Of a stretch of 60,730 nt of DNA, positions 1 through 9,043 are shown piece after piece. The position numbers were made by a program, and so were the translations under genes. Under the pieces are notes generated by a model that saw only the letters and a program-made list of their open reading frames with translations, was not told where the DNA came from and did not search any database. The stretch comes from Rhodobiaceae bacterium (GTDB taxonomy: Bacteria > Pseudomonadota > Alphaproteobacteria > Rhizobiales > Tepidamorphaceae): assembly GCA_020441995.1 (NCBI GenBank), contig JAGRLC010000028.1, positions 57,337 to 118,066 of the forward strand, written 5' to 3'. Within the stretch, counting starts at the first letter, position 1; each line of letters starts with the position of its first letter.

Positions 1-647
1 AGCGCCTCGGCCAGCGAGTTCATGGTGGTGGCCGTGCCCATGGTGTTGCAATAGCCGGTGGAGGGGGCTGAGGAGGCGACGAGTTCGGCAAAGCCCTCGT
101 CGTCGATCAGGCCGGCGGCATGGAGTTCGCGCGCCTTCCAGACAATGGTGCCGGAGCCCGTGCGCTGGCCGCGATACCAGCCGTTGAGCATGGGGCCGAC
201 GGAAAAGGCGATGGCGGGGATGTTGACGGTGGCGGCGGCCATGAGCAGGGCCGGGGTGGTCTTGTCGCAGCCGATTGTCAGCACCACGCCGTCGATGGGG
301 TAGCCGTACAGCGATTCGACCAGCGACAGGTAGGCCAGGTTGCGGTCCAGCATGGCGGTCGGGCGCTTGCCGGTTTCCTGGATCGGGTGAACGGGGAATT
401 CCAGCGCGATGCCGCCAGCTTCGCGGATGCCCTCGCGGGTGCGCAGGGCGAGTTCCACAAGCGGACGGTTACAGGGCGACAGGTCCGATCCGGTCTGCGC
501 GATGCCGATGATCGGCTTCCCGGATTGCAGCTCCTCGCGCGTCAGGCCGTAGTTCAGGTAACGCTCCAGATAGAGCGCGGTCATGTCCGGGTTGTCCGGA
601 TTGTTGAACCACGCGGCGGAACGCAATCTCGTTGGTCGCTTTTTCAT
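1..647 (-). CDS. IlvD/Edd-family dehydratase (3' part missing)
   Basis: N-terminal 215 residues of a dihydroxy-acid/sugar-acid dehydratase, a family that uses an Fe-S cluster and Mg2+ to convert 2,3-dihydroxy acids (branched-chain intermediates or aldonic acids) to 2-keto-3-deoxy products. The three family cysteines are visible in [19 protein letters not shown] and [10 protein letters not shown], with the GPMLNG stretch between the last two. The protein starts [14 protein letters not shown], and the following NNPDNPDM is typical of the sugar-acid branch (L-arabinonate/xylonate type) rather than biosynthetic IlvD, but the C-terminal two thirds lie outside the window so substrate assignment is a guess. 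A short palindrome sits 20 bases upstream of the start codon. Confidence 0.93.
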   Translation of the reverse strand, partial: MKKRPTRLRSAAWFNNPDNPDMTALYLERYLNYGLTREELQSGKPIIGIAQTGSDLSPCNRPLVELALRTREGIREAGGIALEFPVHPIQETGKRPTAMLDRNLAYLSLVESLYGYPIDGVVLTIGCDKTTPALLMAAATVNIPAIAFSVGPMLNGWYRGQRTGSGTIVWKARELHAAGLIDDEGFAELVASSAPSTGYCNTMGTATTMNSLAEA

Positions 648-666
648 CCCATACCCACGCTCAAGA

Positions 667-680
667 CCCGCACATGCGGG
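667..680. promoter_or_regulatory. palindrome upstream of dehydratase gene
   Basis: CCCGCA-CA-TGCGGG, perfect 6-base arms with a 2-base centre, 20 bases before the dehydratase start codon. It could be an operator or the stem of a leader hairpin; no regulator gene for it is in the window. Confidence 0.35.
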
Positions 681-715
681 CCAAGCGTAGCAGAGCGCCG
701 GGATGCAGGCGCAAT

Positions 716-752
716 AAAATCGCCGGCGGCACGTGAGGCATGCCGCCGGCGA
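716..752 (-). terminator. rho-independent terminator of the surface-protein gene
   Basis: Eleven-base-pair GC-rich stem (720-730 with 742-752, loop of 11) lying 22 bases after the stop codon of the gene at 774-3155. Read on the minus strand it is followed directly by TTTTATT, the U-tract expected of an intrinsic terminator. Confidence 0.8.
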
Positions 753-773
753 ACATGGTCGATCAAGTGCGGA

Positions 774-3155
774 TCAGAACTGGCGGCGCAGCCTCAGTTC
801 CAGCCGGGTCCGCGCCTTGTCGTTGAGGTAGTCCATGCCAACCTTGCCGCTGACAAGGCTCATGCCGTTGGCCGACTTGCCCGTCAGTCCGACCTCCGCG
901 CCGCCGCCACAATAGTCGTCGGCGGCGGAGGAAGAGGACTGGACGCTCTCGCAGATCAGCTCAGGAGCGAGCGAGAAGAACAGGTCATGTCCCGAGCCCA
1001 GATCGTTTTTCAGCGGCACGACGAATTCCGGGCTCAGCTTCATGTTCGCCACCGAGACCTCGCCAGCATTGAGGTAGAGGTCGGGATTGACGAGACCGTA
1101 GGCCTTACCGAGGAAGCGCACCGAGCCGATATCGCTCCAGCCGTAGCTGAAGGACAGTTCGGGGCGGACTTCGTACCAGCCACGGTCGATAATGCCGGAG
1201 AGAGACCCGCCCAAGGTGATGGAGGGCGCGCTGTAGTCGCCGGAGAGATCGAGCACTCCGTTGTTCAGATCAAGATCGGTCCAGTCGTAGCCGGCTGAAA
1301 TGAAACCGTCGGCGAACAGATTGTTCTGCAGCGCGGCCACGAAATATGCACCCGTGGATGCGCCATAGCTGTTGATTGTGCCTTTGAAGCTTTCGCTGAT
1401 ATCAGACGTGCCGAGATCGGCGCCGAGAAAATAGCCCAGCATGAAGCGGTCGGAGATGTCGTTCTCCCAGGCCACCTTGCCGCTGAACGACCCGGTGACG
1501 GTCCCGCCTTCGTCGATCTGGACGTTGAAGTCGCCGAACACGATGCGGCGGCCCCACTCGCCCATGGTCGACTGCTGCAGGAAGGAGCCGTTGGCGCCAA
1601 GGTAATCGTCGCTGCCCGTCGGCGCCATGCTGAGCGTGAATGGCACGTAGCCGCTCGCCGAGCTGCCCTCGCCACCCTGCTTGCTGGAGATGAAACGGGA
1701 TTTCGCGTCGTCGAGCAGATGATTGTTCGCCTCGATCGAAAGCTGCAGCGAGGTCTTGGTCTTGTTGACGATGATCTGCTTGATCTCTTCCTTCGCCTTC
1801 TCGAATTCATATTCGACGGAGGCGGCCTGGACCTCGTAAGTGTTGGATACCGCGTTGCCGTTGCCGGCCTCGTCATTGGCGACATCCGCGGCAACGGAAA
1901 CTGTCACAACCTGGCCCAGAACGGGATCGATTGCGACGCTGTATTTACCGCCGCTGCCATTGAAGGACGACGGAATGATCGTGCCGTTGGCCACCTGAAT
2001 ATCCGAGGCCTCGAACCCGGTCACGTCCTCGGAGAAGGAGATGTGTATTCCGAACTCCTCGACCACCGCCACGGAAGGCCCGGTAATCGTCACGACCGGC
2101 TTAGTGTTGTCGGCGGTGACGGTTAGCTGGCTTGCCGCCAGGTTCTGGTTTCCGCCGGCATCCTCCGCCACGTTGGCGGGGATGTCGATGGAAACCGCGC
2201 CATCGGCACCTGGCCCGACATCGAAGGTATAGACGCTACCACTCGTCGCATGGAAGTTGGACTTCGAGCCGTTGACAACCATGACATCGCCAATAGTGAA
2301 CCCTGTCACGTCCTCGCTGAAGGTGGCCGTAACCTTGATCGTGCCAGAATGCGGCGACGTGGCCGATGTGCTCAGCGTAACGGTCGGTGGCGGGTCGTAG
2401 GTGACGTTGAGCGTATTCGATTCTTTGCTCGTGCCTTCATCGGCGTCGTTCAGCGCCGCGCCCGCAGGCAGGACGATCGTCACGGTGCCCGCGGCATCCG
2501 GAGTAATCTGGACGTCGTAGCTGCTGCCACTGCCGTCGAGATTGGAGGCCGTGCCGTTGGTTACGTTGAAATCGCCCGCCGTCAGGTCATGTACGGGATC
2601 GGAGAAATCCACGCTGATGTAGAACGGCCCCGCGACCTGCGTCTTGGTCGAGGCAAGCGTCACGGTCGGGTGGACGGCAGCTTCCTCAATTGTGGTAGGC
2701 GTGACCGGGCATGCGCCTTCGGCAACAAGCATGGCCGAAATAGAGCTGTCCGCCATCTCATACCCAACATTACTACCGCCTTCATCTGTCCCATAAGCTT
2801 TTACACTGGTTTCTGTAACATTATATCCTATGTCGAAAACTGGGAAACCATCGTAATTCTCATTGATATAATTGACCATCGCAACTGCGTCGCCATAACC
2901 AATGCCATTCCATGGCGCGGAGATAATTTGAGTCTTGATTTCCGACGGTTTTTTTTCGCAAACCTCTCCTCGATAGGTTGTGCTGCCGACCGTTATCTCC
3001 ATGACTGTATCCGCCTGCGCGATAGAAGGCGACAACGCCACAAACGACAGCATCAAAGCTGCCCCGGCACCCCGTTTGAATGCGCTGCGCAAGGTCCCTG
3101 CGCCCGAATGAAAAACGTTTGAATCGCGAAGTGTCCGCAAAGATGGTGATGCCAT
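774..3155 (-). CDS. Ig-like-repeat surface protein with autotransporter-like beta-barrel
   Basis: 793 residues. Positively charged N-region and hydrophobic stretch at about 30-48 end in SIAQA, a credible signal peptide. Residues 50-150 are a non-repetitive domain with two cysteines (66 and 149). Three bacterial Ig-like repeats follow at about 163-253, 256-349 and 353-442, the last two sharing FSEDVTGF. A helical, charged linker (448-492) leads to a C-terminal region (about 530-793) of alternating polar/hydrophobic strands ending in LRRQF; a terminal Phe is typical of outer-membrane barrels. Inference: secreted adhesin or surface protein anchored by its own barrel. The start has GGGGG eight bases upstream. 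DNA for residues 66-135 (about 2750-2960) is clearly more AT-rich than the rest. A good terminator follows; the AraC-type gene is divergent. Confidence 0.8.
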   Translation of the reverse strand: MASPSLRTLRDSNVFHSGAGTLRSAFKRGAGAALMLSFVALSPSIAQADTVMEITVGSTTYRGEVCEKKPSEIKTQIISAPWNGIGYGDAVAMVNYINENYDGFPVFDIGYNVTETSVKAYGTDEGGSNVGYEMADSSISAMLVAEGACPVTPTTIEEAAVHPTVTLASTKTQVAGPFYISVDFSDPVHDLTAGDFNVTNGTASNLDGSGSSYDVQITPDAAGTVTIVLPAGAALNDADEGTSKESNTLNVTYDPPPTVTLSTSATSPHSGTIKVTATFSEDVTGFTIGDVMVVNGSKSNFHATSGSVYTFDVGPGADGAVSIDIPANVAEDAGGNQNLAASQLTVTADNTKPVVTITGPSVAVVEEFGIHISFSEDVTGFEASDIQVANGTIIPSSFNGSGGKYSVAIDPVLGQVVTVSVAADVANDEAGNGNAVSNTYEVQAASVEYEFEKAKEEIKQIIVNKTKTSLQLSIEANNHLLDDAKSRFISSKQGGEGSSASGYVPFTLSMAPTGSDDYLGANGSFLQQSTMGEWGRRIVFGDFNVQIDEGGTVTGSFSGKVAWENDISDRFMLGYFLGADLGTSDISESFKGTINSYGASTGAYFVAALQNNLFADGFISAGYDWTDLDLNNGVLDLSGDYSAPSITLGGSLSGIIDRGWYEVRPELSFSYGWSDIGSVRFLGKAYGLVNPDLYLNAGEVSVANMKLSPEFVVPLKNDLGSGHDLFFSLAPELICESVQSSSSAADDYCGGGAEVGLTGKSANGMSLVSGKVGMDYLNDKARTRLELRLRRQF

Positions 3156-3489
3156 CTCTCATGCCCCCTCATATGCAGCTACATCCAGCGACTGAGCGCC
3201 GGTCCGTTCACCGCCACGAGTAGAAAAACGCGCACCTGGTTGCGCGCAGCAAAGCTGCGCCAGCAACCCATTCACCCTGTGACGGCCCCGTCGCGAAAAC
3301 GAATCCGTTTTGCGATCCCGTCCCCTGAGAGAGCAAAAACCGGGGCAAATTGATCTAGCAGGACATTTGAAAATTCTAGCAAAAGACGACAGTGCCGTTG
3401 AATGTGTCCGGCCTTTTTCCTATGCCGGAAAAATCGACGGTTCGGCCTCACGCAACCTGCCATTACGGCAAAAAAACCAGAGACGTCTT
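3156..3489. other. intergenic region between surface protein and AraC-type gene
   Basis: 334 bases without a convincing gene. It must hold the divergent promoters. The clearest element is an imperfect 13-bp stem at 3238-3268 (GGTTGC, GCGCAGC, loop AAA, GCTGCGC, two-base bulge, GCAACC), with no U-tract on either side, which could be a leader structure of the surface-protein mRNA. If the AraC-type protein starts upstream at 3310 instead of 3490, half of this region is coding. Confidence 0.4.
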
Positions 3490-4434
3490 GTGAAGCATAC
3501 GATCGAGACCCTTATAAACATCTTCGGTCTGGACCCGGACAAACTGCTTGCCGCATCGCTGCTGCCCGCCGATTTTCTTGAGATGGAATCCCCTCCGGCA
3601 TTGACGCCGGAACAGCATCACGCCTTCGATGTCGCGCTGGAGGCGCAGACCGGCAGCGAGACCCTCGCCCGCGATATCGGGCTGTACAAAGCGCGCACGT
3701 CCTGTTCATCGGGGAACATCTCTTTCTCGATGAGTTCGAACGTGGAACACGGACTTGACTGTCTGGCGCGCGAAAGACGTCCGTCCGACGGGCCGCACTA
3801 TCTGGTGACTCGGATGGAAGACCGTGTGCGCGTCAGCGTACTGCCTCGCGGGCCGGGGCTGCCGCCGCTGCACTGGGTCAGCTTGACCGAAATCCTGTTT
3901 TTGCTGGAAATTTCACGCACCCATACCGGCAAAACCATCCAGCCGATGGCTGTGGGTATTCCCGATGTCCACCGGCTGAACCGACAGGACATTGACTATC
4001 TGGGCATCGAGCCGGTCGAGACGTCGGAACCGTTCGTGGATTTTTCTCTGGCCGACGCGGCCCAGAAAATCCTGGGCGCGGGCCGTTTGCTGAGCGAGCA
4101 TCAGGAAGCCGCAAACCCGGACCCTGTCGTCGACAAGGTCAAACACGCACTGATCGAGTTGATGCCGGAAGGGCAGCACAGCATCGAAGAGACAAGCAAG
4201 GCGCTCGACACGAATGTCCGCAGCCTGCAGAGGCAATTAAAGGCGCGCGACTACAGTTTCCGCACTATTTTGGATGAGACCCGCAAGGAACTGGCGCTGC
4301 GCCACCTCGTCAAGGACGGGCTCAGCGCCAGCGAGGTTTCCTATCGCCTTGGCTACAAGGACCAGAACTCATTCTACCGCGCCTTCAAGAGCTGGACCGG
4401 CAAGACGACCGGAGAATTCGTCGCCGGGGAATGA
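3490..4434 (+). CDS. AraC-family transcriptional regulator
   Basis: 314 residues from a GTG start (M-KHTIETL). The N-terminal two thirds resemble the ligand-binding domain of the OruR/ArgR-like AraC branch, and the C-terminal 85 residues contain the two helix-turn-helices, with the recognisable second HTH LSASEVSYRLGYKDQNSFYRAFK near the end (broken here as SYRLGYKDQ and SFYRAFK). The frame is open up to 3310, but the upstream residues have no family character and the region is intergenic in composition, so GTG 3490 is preferred; the ribosome-binding site is weak. Divergent from the Ig-repeat surface protein, which it may control (inference). Confidence 0.8.
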   Translation: MKHTIETLINIFGLDPDKLLAASLLPADFLEMESPPALTPEQHHAFDVALEAQTGSETLARDIGLYKARTSCSSGNISFSMSSNVEHGLDCLARERRPSDGPHYLVTRMEDRVRVSVLPRGPGLPPLHWVSLTEILFLLEISRTHTGKTIQPMAVGIPDVHRLNRQDIDYLGIEPVETSEPFVDFSLADAAQKILGAGRLLSEHQEAANPDPVVDKVKHALIELMPEGQHSIEETSKALDTNVRSLQRQLKARDYSFRTILDETRKELALRHLVKDGLSASEVSYRLGYKDQNSFYRAFKSWTGKTTGEFVAGE

Positions 4435-4459
4435 TCACGCCGGTGCGTGGCCGGCGTGA
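4435..4459. terminator. hairpin between convergent genes
   Basis: Perfect 9-bp inverted repeat TCACGCCGG / CCGGCGTGA with a 7-base loop, starting right after the AraC-type stop codon and before the convergent amidohydrolase stop at 4480. No U-tract on either strand, so a bidirectional terminator or 3'-end stabiliser is inferred. Confidence 0.5.
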
Positions 4460-4479
4460 CGTAGGCGACGGGATGCCGG

Positions 4480-5706
4480 TTACGCTTCGACGAGGACCGA
4501 GCCTTCCTTCATCACCATCTTGAGATGCTTTTCGGACTCGCACAGCACGCCGATGTCATCGAGCGGATTGCCGTCGACGAGGATGAGGTCGGCGCTCATG
4601 CCGGGTTCCACCTTGCCGATTTCGCTTTCCATGCGAAACAGCTGCGCGGCATTGACGGTCGCCTGGCGAATCAGGTCGGCGTTTGAGCAGACTTCGGAGC
4701 GGATGCGGAACTCCTCAAGCTGGCGGCGGTGCATCAGGCCGAGAAGATCTGTTCCGTAAACGATCTTCACACCGCCCTTGTAGGCCATCTCAAGCCCGCG
4801 GATACCGGCATCGAGAACCTCGTGCGTCTGGGCCACGAGATGCGCGGCCATACCGGCCTCAACCCCTTCCTTCACCAGCGACTGATAAATGATCAGTGTG
4901 GGCACCAGCCAGGCGTCATACTCCTTGAACAGCTTGACGCTCTCTTCGTCGATCAGGTTGCCGTGCTCGATCGAGGCGACGCCGCAGCGGATCGCGCGGT
5001 TGACTGCACGCGCGGTATAGGCATGGGCCATGACGGGGATGAGCGCGGCGTTCGCCTCGCCGACGATGGCGCGCAACTCGTCCTCGCTGAACTGTGTCGA
5101 GGTGATGCGGTCGGTGGGCGATGACACGCCGCCCGACGCCATGATTTTCAGGTGCGTCGCGCCACGGCGGATTTCCTCGCGCGCGGCCTTCAACACCTTG
5201 CTGACACCATCGCAGACATGACCAAGACCCGCGCAGCAGAAGCACTGATGCAGGCCTTCGTCGCCGGGGCCGCGCATGTCGCCATGGCCGCCGGTCTGCG
5301 ACAGCGCATGACCGCAGAACAGGAGGCGCGGCCCCTTGATGCGCCCCTCCGCGACAGCGCGGGCAAGGCCCCAGTCGGCACCGCCGGCATCGCGCACGGT
5401 GGTGAAGCCGCGCTTCAGCATCGCGTTCATGATCTCGCCCGCGCGGATGCCGACATAGAAGGGAGAGGTTGCCTTGAGCGTCGGGAAATCGGCGGTGAAG
5501 GCGGTGACGTGAACGTGGGCATCGCACAGGCCCGGCATCAGCGTCTTGCCGCCGGCATCGATCACGCGCGCCTCCGCCGGAGCTTTCAGACCCTTGCCCA
5601 TCTCCGCGATGCGGCCTTTGGCGATGACGACATCGCACGCATCGCGCAGCGATCCGGCTTCGGTATCGAGCACCACCGCGTTCTGGATCAACACCGTATC
5701 GCTCAT
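4480..5706 (-). CDS. metal-dependent amidohydrolase (imidazolonepropionase/prolidase-like)
   Basis: 408 residues of the amidohydrolase superfamily that hydrolyses amide or ring C-N bonds. Metal-binding features are CDAHVHVTAF near the start of the barrel, VMAHAYTARAVN, IEHGNL and VYGTDLLG; the C-terminal beta-sandwich ends ADLILVDGNPLDD. Closest in style to the Xaa-Pro dipeptidase/imidazolonepropionase-like group. Start chosen at the ATG preceded by GGAGAA six bases upstream rather than the ATG 21 bases earlier. Last gene of the TetR-Liv operon, 17 bases after livF; the transporter probably delivers its amide or peptide-like substrate (inference). Confidence 0.85.
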   Translation of the reverse strand: MSDTVLIQNAVVLDTEAGSLRDACDVVIAKGRIAEMGKGLKAPAEARVIDAGGKTLMPGLCDAHVHVTAFTADFPTLKATSPFYVGIRAGEIMNAMLKRGFTTVRDAGGADWGLARAVAEGRIKGPRLLFCGHALSQTGGHGDMRGPGDEGLHQCFCCAGLGHVCDGVSKVLKAAREEIRRGATHLKIMASGGVSSPTDRITSTQFSEDELRAIVGEANAALIPVMAHAYTARAVNRAIRCGVASIEHGNLIDEESVKLFKEYDAWLVPTLIIYQSLVKEGVEAGMAAHLVAQTHEVLDAGIRGLEMAYKGGVKIVYGTDLLGLMHRRQLEEFRIRSEVCSNADLIRQATVNAAQLFRMESEIGKVEPGMSADLILVDGNPLDDIGVLCESEKHLKMVMKEGSVLVEA

Positions 5707-5723
5707 GTTTTTTTCTCCGTTTC

Positions 5724-6428
5724 TCATGTTGGCGCGTGACCGAGATAAAGCTCGGCCATACGATTGTCTTCAAGCAGTTCAGCCGCCGGCCCGGCCATGA
5801 CTTCGCTGCCCTGATCGAGAATGATCCCGTCATCGGCGATTTCCAGCGCCAGCCGCGCGCGCTGCTCGACAAGCAGCACGCCGATGCCGAGTTGCGGCAG
5901 TTCGCGGATCAGCGTGAACACCTGCTCGACAAGCGCCACGGACAGGGCTGCGGTCGGCTCATCGAGGATCAGGTATTTCGGTTCCAGCATCAGTGCGCGC
6001 GCGAATGCCAGTTGCTGGCGTTCGCCGCCGGACAAATGCCCCGCCGCCATGGCCTTGCGTTCGGCCAGCGCCGGAAAGCGTTCGAACATCTGTGCGATGC
6101 GCGCCTTGCGGTCGCCGCCGCATTCAACGACGGCGAGGTTTTCCCAGACGCTCAGCGTGGTGAAGACGTTGGCAACCTGCGGCACATAACCAAGACCATG
6201 GGCCACGCGGGCTTCGGCGGGCAGCGCAAGCAGATTGGTTCCGTCGAGATCGACCTTGCCCTCGACCTTGGGGACCAGCCCCATGACGGCCTTGACCAGC
6301 GTCGACTTCCCCGACCCGTTGGTGCCGGCGATGGCAACGATGCGGCCCGGCTCAACGGAAAGGCCTACGCCCTTGACGATGGCCGCGCCGCCGTAACCGG
6401 CAACCAGATCGGAGATGATCAGCGCCAT
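5724..6428 (-). CDS. livF: branched-chain-type ABC transporter ATPase LivF-like
   Basis: 234 residues with Walker A GTNGSGKST (35-43), signature LSGGERQQLAFARAL and Walker B YLILDEPTAAL, the short LivF form. It pairs with LivG to energise the LivH/LivM permeases in the inner membrane. Its ATG overlaps the livG stop by one base (TGATG), so translation is coupled. Substrate cannot be read from the ATPase; the family takes up branched-chain amino acids, amides, urea and aromatic acids. Confidence 0.92.
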   Translation of the reverse strand: MALIISDLVAGYGGAAIVKGVGLSVEPGRIVAIAGTNGSGKSTLVKAVMGLVPKVEGKVDLDGTNLLALPAEARVAHGLGYVPQVANVFTTLSVWENLAVVECGGDRKARIAQMFERFPALAERKAMAAGHLSGGERQQLAFARALMLEPKYLILDEPTAALSVALVEQVFTLIRELPQLGIGVLLVEQRARLALEIADDGIILDQGSEVMAGPAAELLEDNRMAELYLGHAPT

Positions 6429-7189
6429 CAGGCCACACCTCCCATATAGGCTTCGCGCACGATGTCGCTGGCGAGCACCTCGTCAGGCTTGCCTTCGGCC
6501 ATGATGCGACCGCGATCCATGACGTAAAGCCGGTCCACCAACTGCGAGAGCGCATTGAGATTGTGCTCGACGATCAGCACGGAAATGCCCTGCCCCGACA
6601 GTTCGCGTATCCGGTCGGAGATCTCACCAATCAGGACCGGGTTGACGCCGGCGAAAGGCTCATCGAGCAGGATCAGTTTCGGGCCCGTCATCAGCACGCG
6701 GCCAAGCTCGAGCAGTTTCTTCTGACCGCCGGACAGCCGGACCGCGGATTCATTCGCCACATGGGCGATGTTGAGGAATTCCAGATGCGAGTCGGCCTCG
6801 GCCCCGATTTCCTTTTCCTGACGGGCAACGCGGGAAGCGGCGAACAGCAGCGACAGCAAGCTCTCGCCGGCCTGCGACGGGGCAGCCGTCATCAGGTTTT
6901 CGCGCACGCTCAAATGGGCGAATTCCTTCGGCACCTGGAAGGTACGGCCAAGGCCCGCCCTTGCACGCCGCACCGGGCCGTATCCGGTCACGTCACGCCC
7001 GTTGAAGCGGATCGTGCCGCCGCCGGCATCCTCAAAGCCCGAAAGCGCCGCGAAGAGCGAACTCTTTCCCGCGCCGTTGGGACCGATCAGCCCGACGCGT
7101 TCTCCCGGCCCCACATTCACCGAAACCTTGTCGACGGCGGTGAACGATCCGAAACGGACGGAGACATCGCGGGCTTCCAGCAGGTTCAT
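6428..7189 (-). CDS. livG: branched-chain-type ABC transporter ATPase LivG-like
   Basis: 253 residues: Walker A GPNGAGKSS (36-44), signature RLSGGQKKLLELGRVL, Walker B LILLDEPFAGVNP and the C-terminal LNALSQLVDRLYVMDRG typical of LivG. Overlaps the livM stop by four bases (ATGA) and livF by one. Second ATPase of the transporter. Confidence 0.92.
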   Translation of the reverse strand: MNLLEARDVSVRFGSFTAVDKVSVNVGPGERVGLIGPNGAGKSSLFAALSGFEDAGGGTIRFNGRDVTGYGPVRRARAGLGRTFQVPKEFAHLSVRENLMTAAPSQAGESLLSLLFAASRVARQEKEIGAEADSHLEFLNIAHVANESAVRLSGGQKKLLELGRVLMTGPKLILLDEPFAGVNPVLIGEISDRIRELSGQGISVLIVEHNLNALSQLVDRLYVMDRGRIMAEGKPDEVLASDIVREAYMGGVA

Positions 7190-8085
7190 CGCTGCGTCCC
7201 TCCGCTGGTCCAGTCGCCCATGATGCCGCTGGGACGGAACCGCACCAGAAGGATCAGGGCAAGGCCGATGACGAACAGCCGCACACTCGCCATTTCGACT
7301 TCGGAAACGCCGGGCAGCAGATCGCGCAGGAAGCGCGACCCTTCCAGGAAGGTCATCAGCGCGAGTGTGCCGACGATGGTGCCGGAGACCTTGCCCGCGC
7401 CGCCGAGAATGATCGCCACCCAGACGTAGAAGGTGACCAGCGGCAGGAACTGTTCCGGCGTGATGTAGGTGATGTAATGGCCGTAGATCGCGCCGGCGAG
7501 GCCGGCGAGCGAGGCGCCGATCATGAACACCCTGATCTTGAAACTGCCGGGGTCCTTGCCGAGCGCGCGCACCGCCTCCTCGTCATCGCGGATCGCCTGG
7601 ATGGCGCGTCCGAAGGGCGAACGCGTCAGCCGGTAGACGAGCGCGATTGCCAGAGCATTGGCGATCAGCAGCACGATGAGCGCCGCGACCGAACCGGAGA
7701 CCGGCAGGCCGAAACCCTGCGCGACATCGGGGATGCCGGGGACGCCCTGGACCCCATTGGTAAGCCACTTCTCGTTGATGATGGCGAGCCGGACGACCTC
7801 GGAGAAGCCAAGCGTGACGATGGCGAGATAGTCGGAGCGCAAGCGCAAGCTGAGATAGCCGATGGGAATGGCAGCCAGCGCCGGCAGCAGCAGCGCCAGC
7901 GCAAAGCCCAGCGGCATCGGGTAGCCGGCCAGCGTCAGCAGGCACGAGGCATAGGCGCCTATGGCGAAGAAACCGACATGGCCGAAATTGATCAGTCCGG
8001 TGAAGCCGTAATGCAGGTTCAGCCCGAGGCCCATCAACAGATAGACCAGCGCGTAGACGGCGATTGCGATGAGATAGGCTTCCAT
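7186..8085 (-). CDS. livM: branched-chain-type ABC permease LivM-like
   Basis: 299-residue integral membrane protein starting MEAYLIAIAVYALVYLLMGL, with the family signature NLHYGFTGLINFGHVGFFA in the first helices and a cytoplasmic coupling loop containing RSPFGRAIQAIRDDEEAVRALG. About eight to ten transmembrane segments. The frame is open further upstream but the ATG at 8085 overlaps the livH stop (ATGA), which fixes the start. Confidence 0.92.
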   Translation of the reverse strand: MEAYLIAIAVYALVYLLMGLGLNLHYGFTGLINFGHVGFFAIGAYASCLLTLAGYPMPLGFALALLLPALAAIPIGYLSLRLRSDYLAIVTLGFSEVVRLAIINEKWLTNGVQGVPGIPDVAQGFGLPVSGSVAALIVLLIANALAIALVYRLTRSPFGRAIQAIRDDEEAVRALGKDPGSFKIRVFMIGASLAGLAGAIYGHYITYITPEQFLPLVTFYVWVAIILGGAGKVSGTIVGTLALMTFLEGSRFLRDLLPGVSEVEMASVRLFVIGLALILLVRFRPSGIMGDWTSGGTQR

Positions 8086-8972
8086 CAGCGCACCCTCGCC
8101 CGCGCCACGAACAACCCTTCGGGACGCACCAGAAGGACAAGCAGCATCACCACGAAGCCGATGGCGATCTTGTAGGTAAAGCCGACGAAGGGGGTCGAAA
8201 CCTCCTGCGCGATGCCGATGATGACACCGCCGATCACCGCGCCAAGCGGATTGCCGACGGAACCGAGGATCGTCGCGGCGAAGGCCGGCAGCAGCAGATC
8301 CCAGCCCATTTCTGGCGCGATCACCGTCTTGAGGCCAAGGAGGCATCCGGCAAGCCCTGAAAGAGCACCGGCCATCAGCCAGAGGCCGGACATGGTGCGC
8401 GCGGCGGGAATGCCGGAGACCATGGCAAGCTGGGGATTGTCGGCGATGGCGCGCATGCGCCGGCCCATGGCCGTCATGCGCAGGATCACGAACACGCAGA
8501 CCATCGCGGCAAGCGCGATAGCCCCGACCCAAAGATCGATGGGGAGGACGCGCAACGGCCCGATAGACAGGGCGCGCGTCAGCGGGACGGCGAAGACCTG
8601 CTGATCATGTCCGAGAAAGAAGGTGACGACAGACCGAAGCACGAAGGCCGCGCCAATCGAGGCGATCAGCGCATAGACCCCGACGCGGCCGGACAGCGCC
8701 CGGAACACAAGCCAGTAGAGCGCCAGGGAAACAAGCGCCGCCGAAGCCATCGCCGTCACGCCGGCAAAGACCAGCGACAGCGGGCCGAGCGATACAATGG
8801 CCGATTGCAGCAACCAGCCCGAATAGGCGCCGACCATGGCCACGTCGCCGGCGGACGCATTGGGGAACCGCGCCACGCCGAACACGAGCGTAACGGCAAG
8901 CGCGAGAAGCCCGACGAGCAGGCCTTCCACGGCTCCGTTCACCGCGAGGTTCATGAGATAGGCGACGGTCAT
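8085..8972 (-). CDS. livH: branched-chain-type ABC permease LivH-like
   Basis: 295 residues, about eight transmembrane segments. Family marks are GLLALAVTLVFGVARFPNAS at the first helix pair and the coupling loop MGRRMRAIADNPQLAMVSG. Forms the translocation pore with LivM. Separated from the upstream binding-protein gene by 71 bases containing a strong hairpin, then coupled downstream to livM. Confidence 0.92.
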   Translation of the reverse strand: MTVAYLMNLAVNGAVEGLLVGLLALAVTLVFGVARFPNASAGDVAMVGAYSGWLLQSAIVSLGPLSLVFAGVTAMASAALVSLALYWLVFRALSGRVGVYALIASIGAAFVLRSVVTFFLGHDQQVFAVPLTRALSIGPLRVLPIDLWVGAIALAAMVCVFVILRMTAMGRRMRAIADNPQLAMVSGIPAARTMSGLWLMAGALSGLAGCLLGLKTVIAPEMGWDLLLPAFAATILGSVGNPLGAVIGGVIIGIAQEVSTPFVGFTYKIAIGFVVMLLVLLVRPEGLFVARARVR

Positions 8973-8990
8973 GCGCGAAAACCCGGCTGG

Positions 8991-9018
8991 CGGGCGGGCC
9001 GCATTGGCAGCCCGCCCG
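8991..9018 (-). other. intercistronic hairpin after the binding-protein gene
   Basis: Perfect 9-bp GC stem CGGGCGGGC / GCCCGCCCG with a 10-base loop, between the stop of the solute-binding protein (9044) and the livH start. No U-tract. Expected to protect the upstream mRNA or cause partial termination, giving more binding protein than permease. Confidence 0.65.
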
Positions 9019-9043
9019 TTTGTTGTCCGCTCTATGCGTTACG

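Noticed and set aside
120-1298. Plus-strand open frame of 392 codons at the left edge
   Set aside because: Runs across the dehydratase start, the terminator and the end of the surface-protein gene on the opposite strand; no domain content.
7186-8532. 448-residue reading of LivM
   Set aside because: The first 149 residues lie in a wrong frame of livH; ATG 8085 overlapping the livH stop is the real start.
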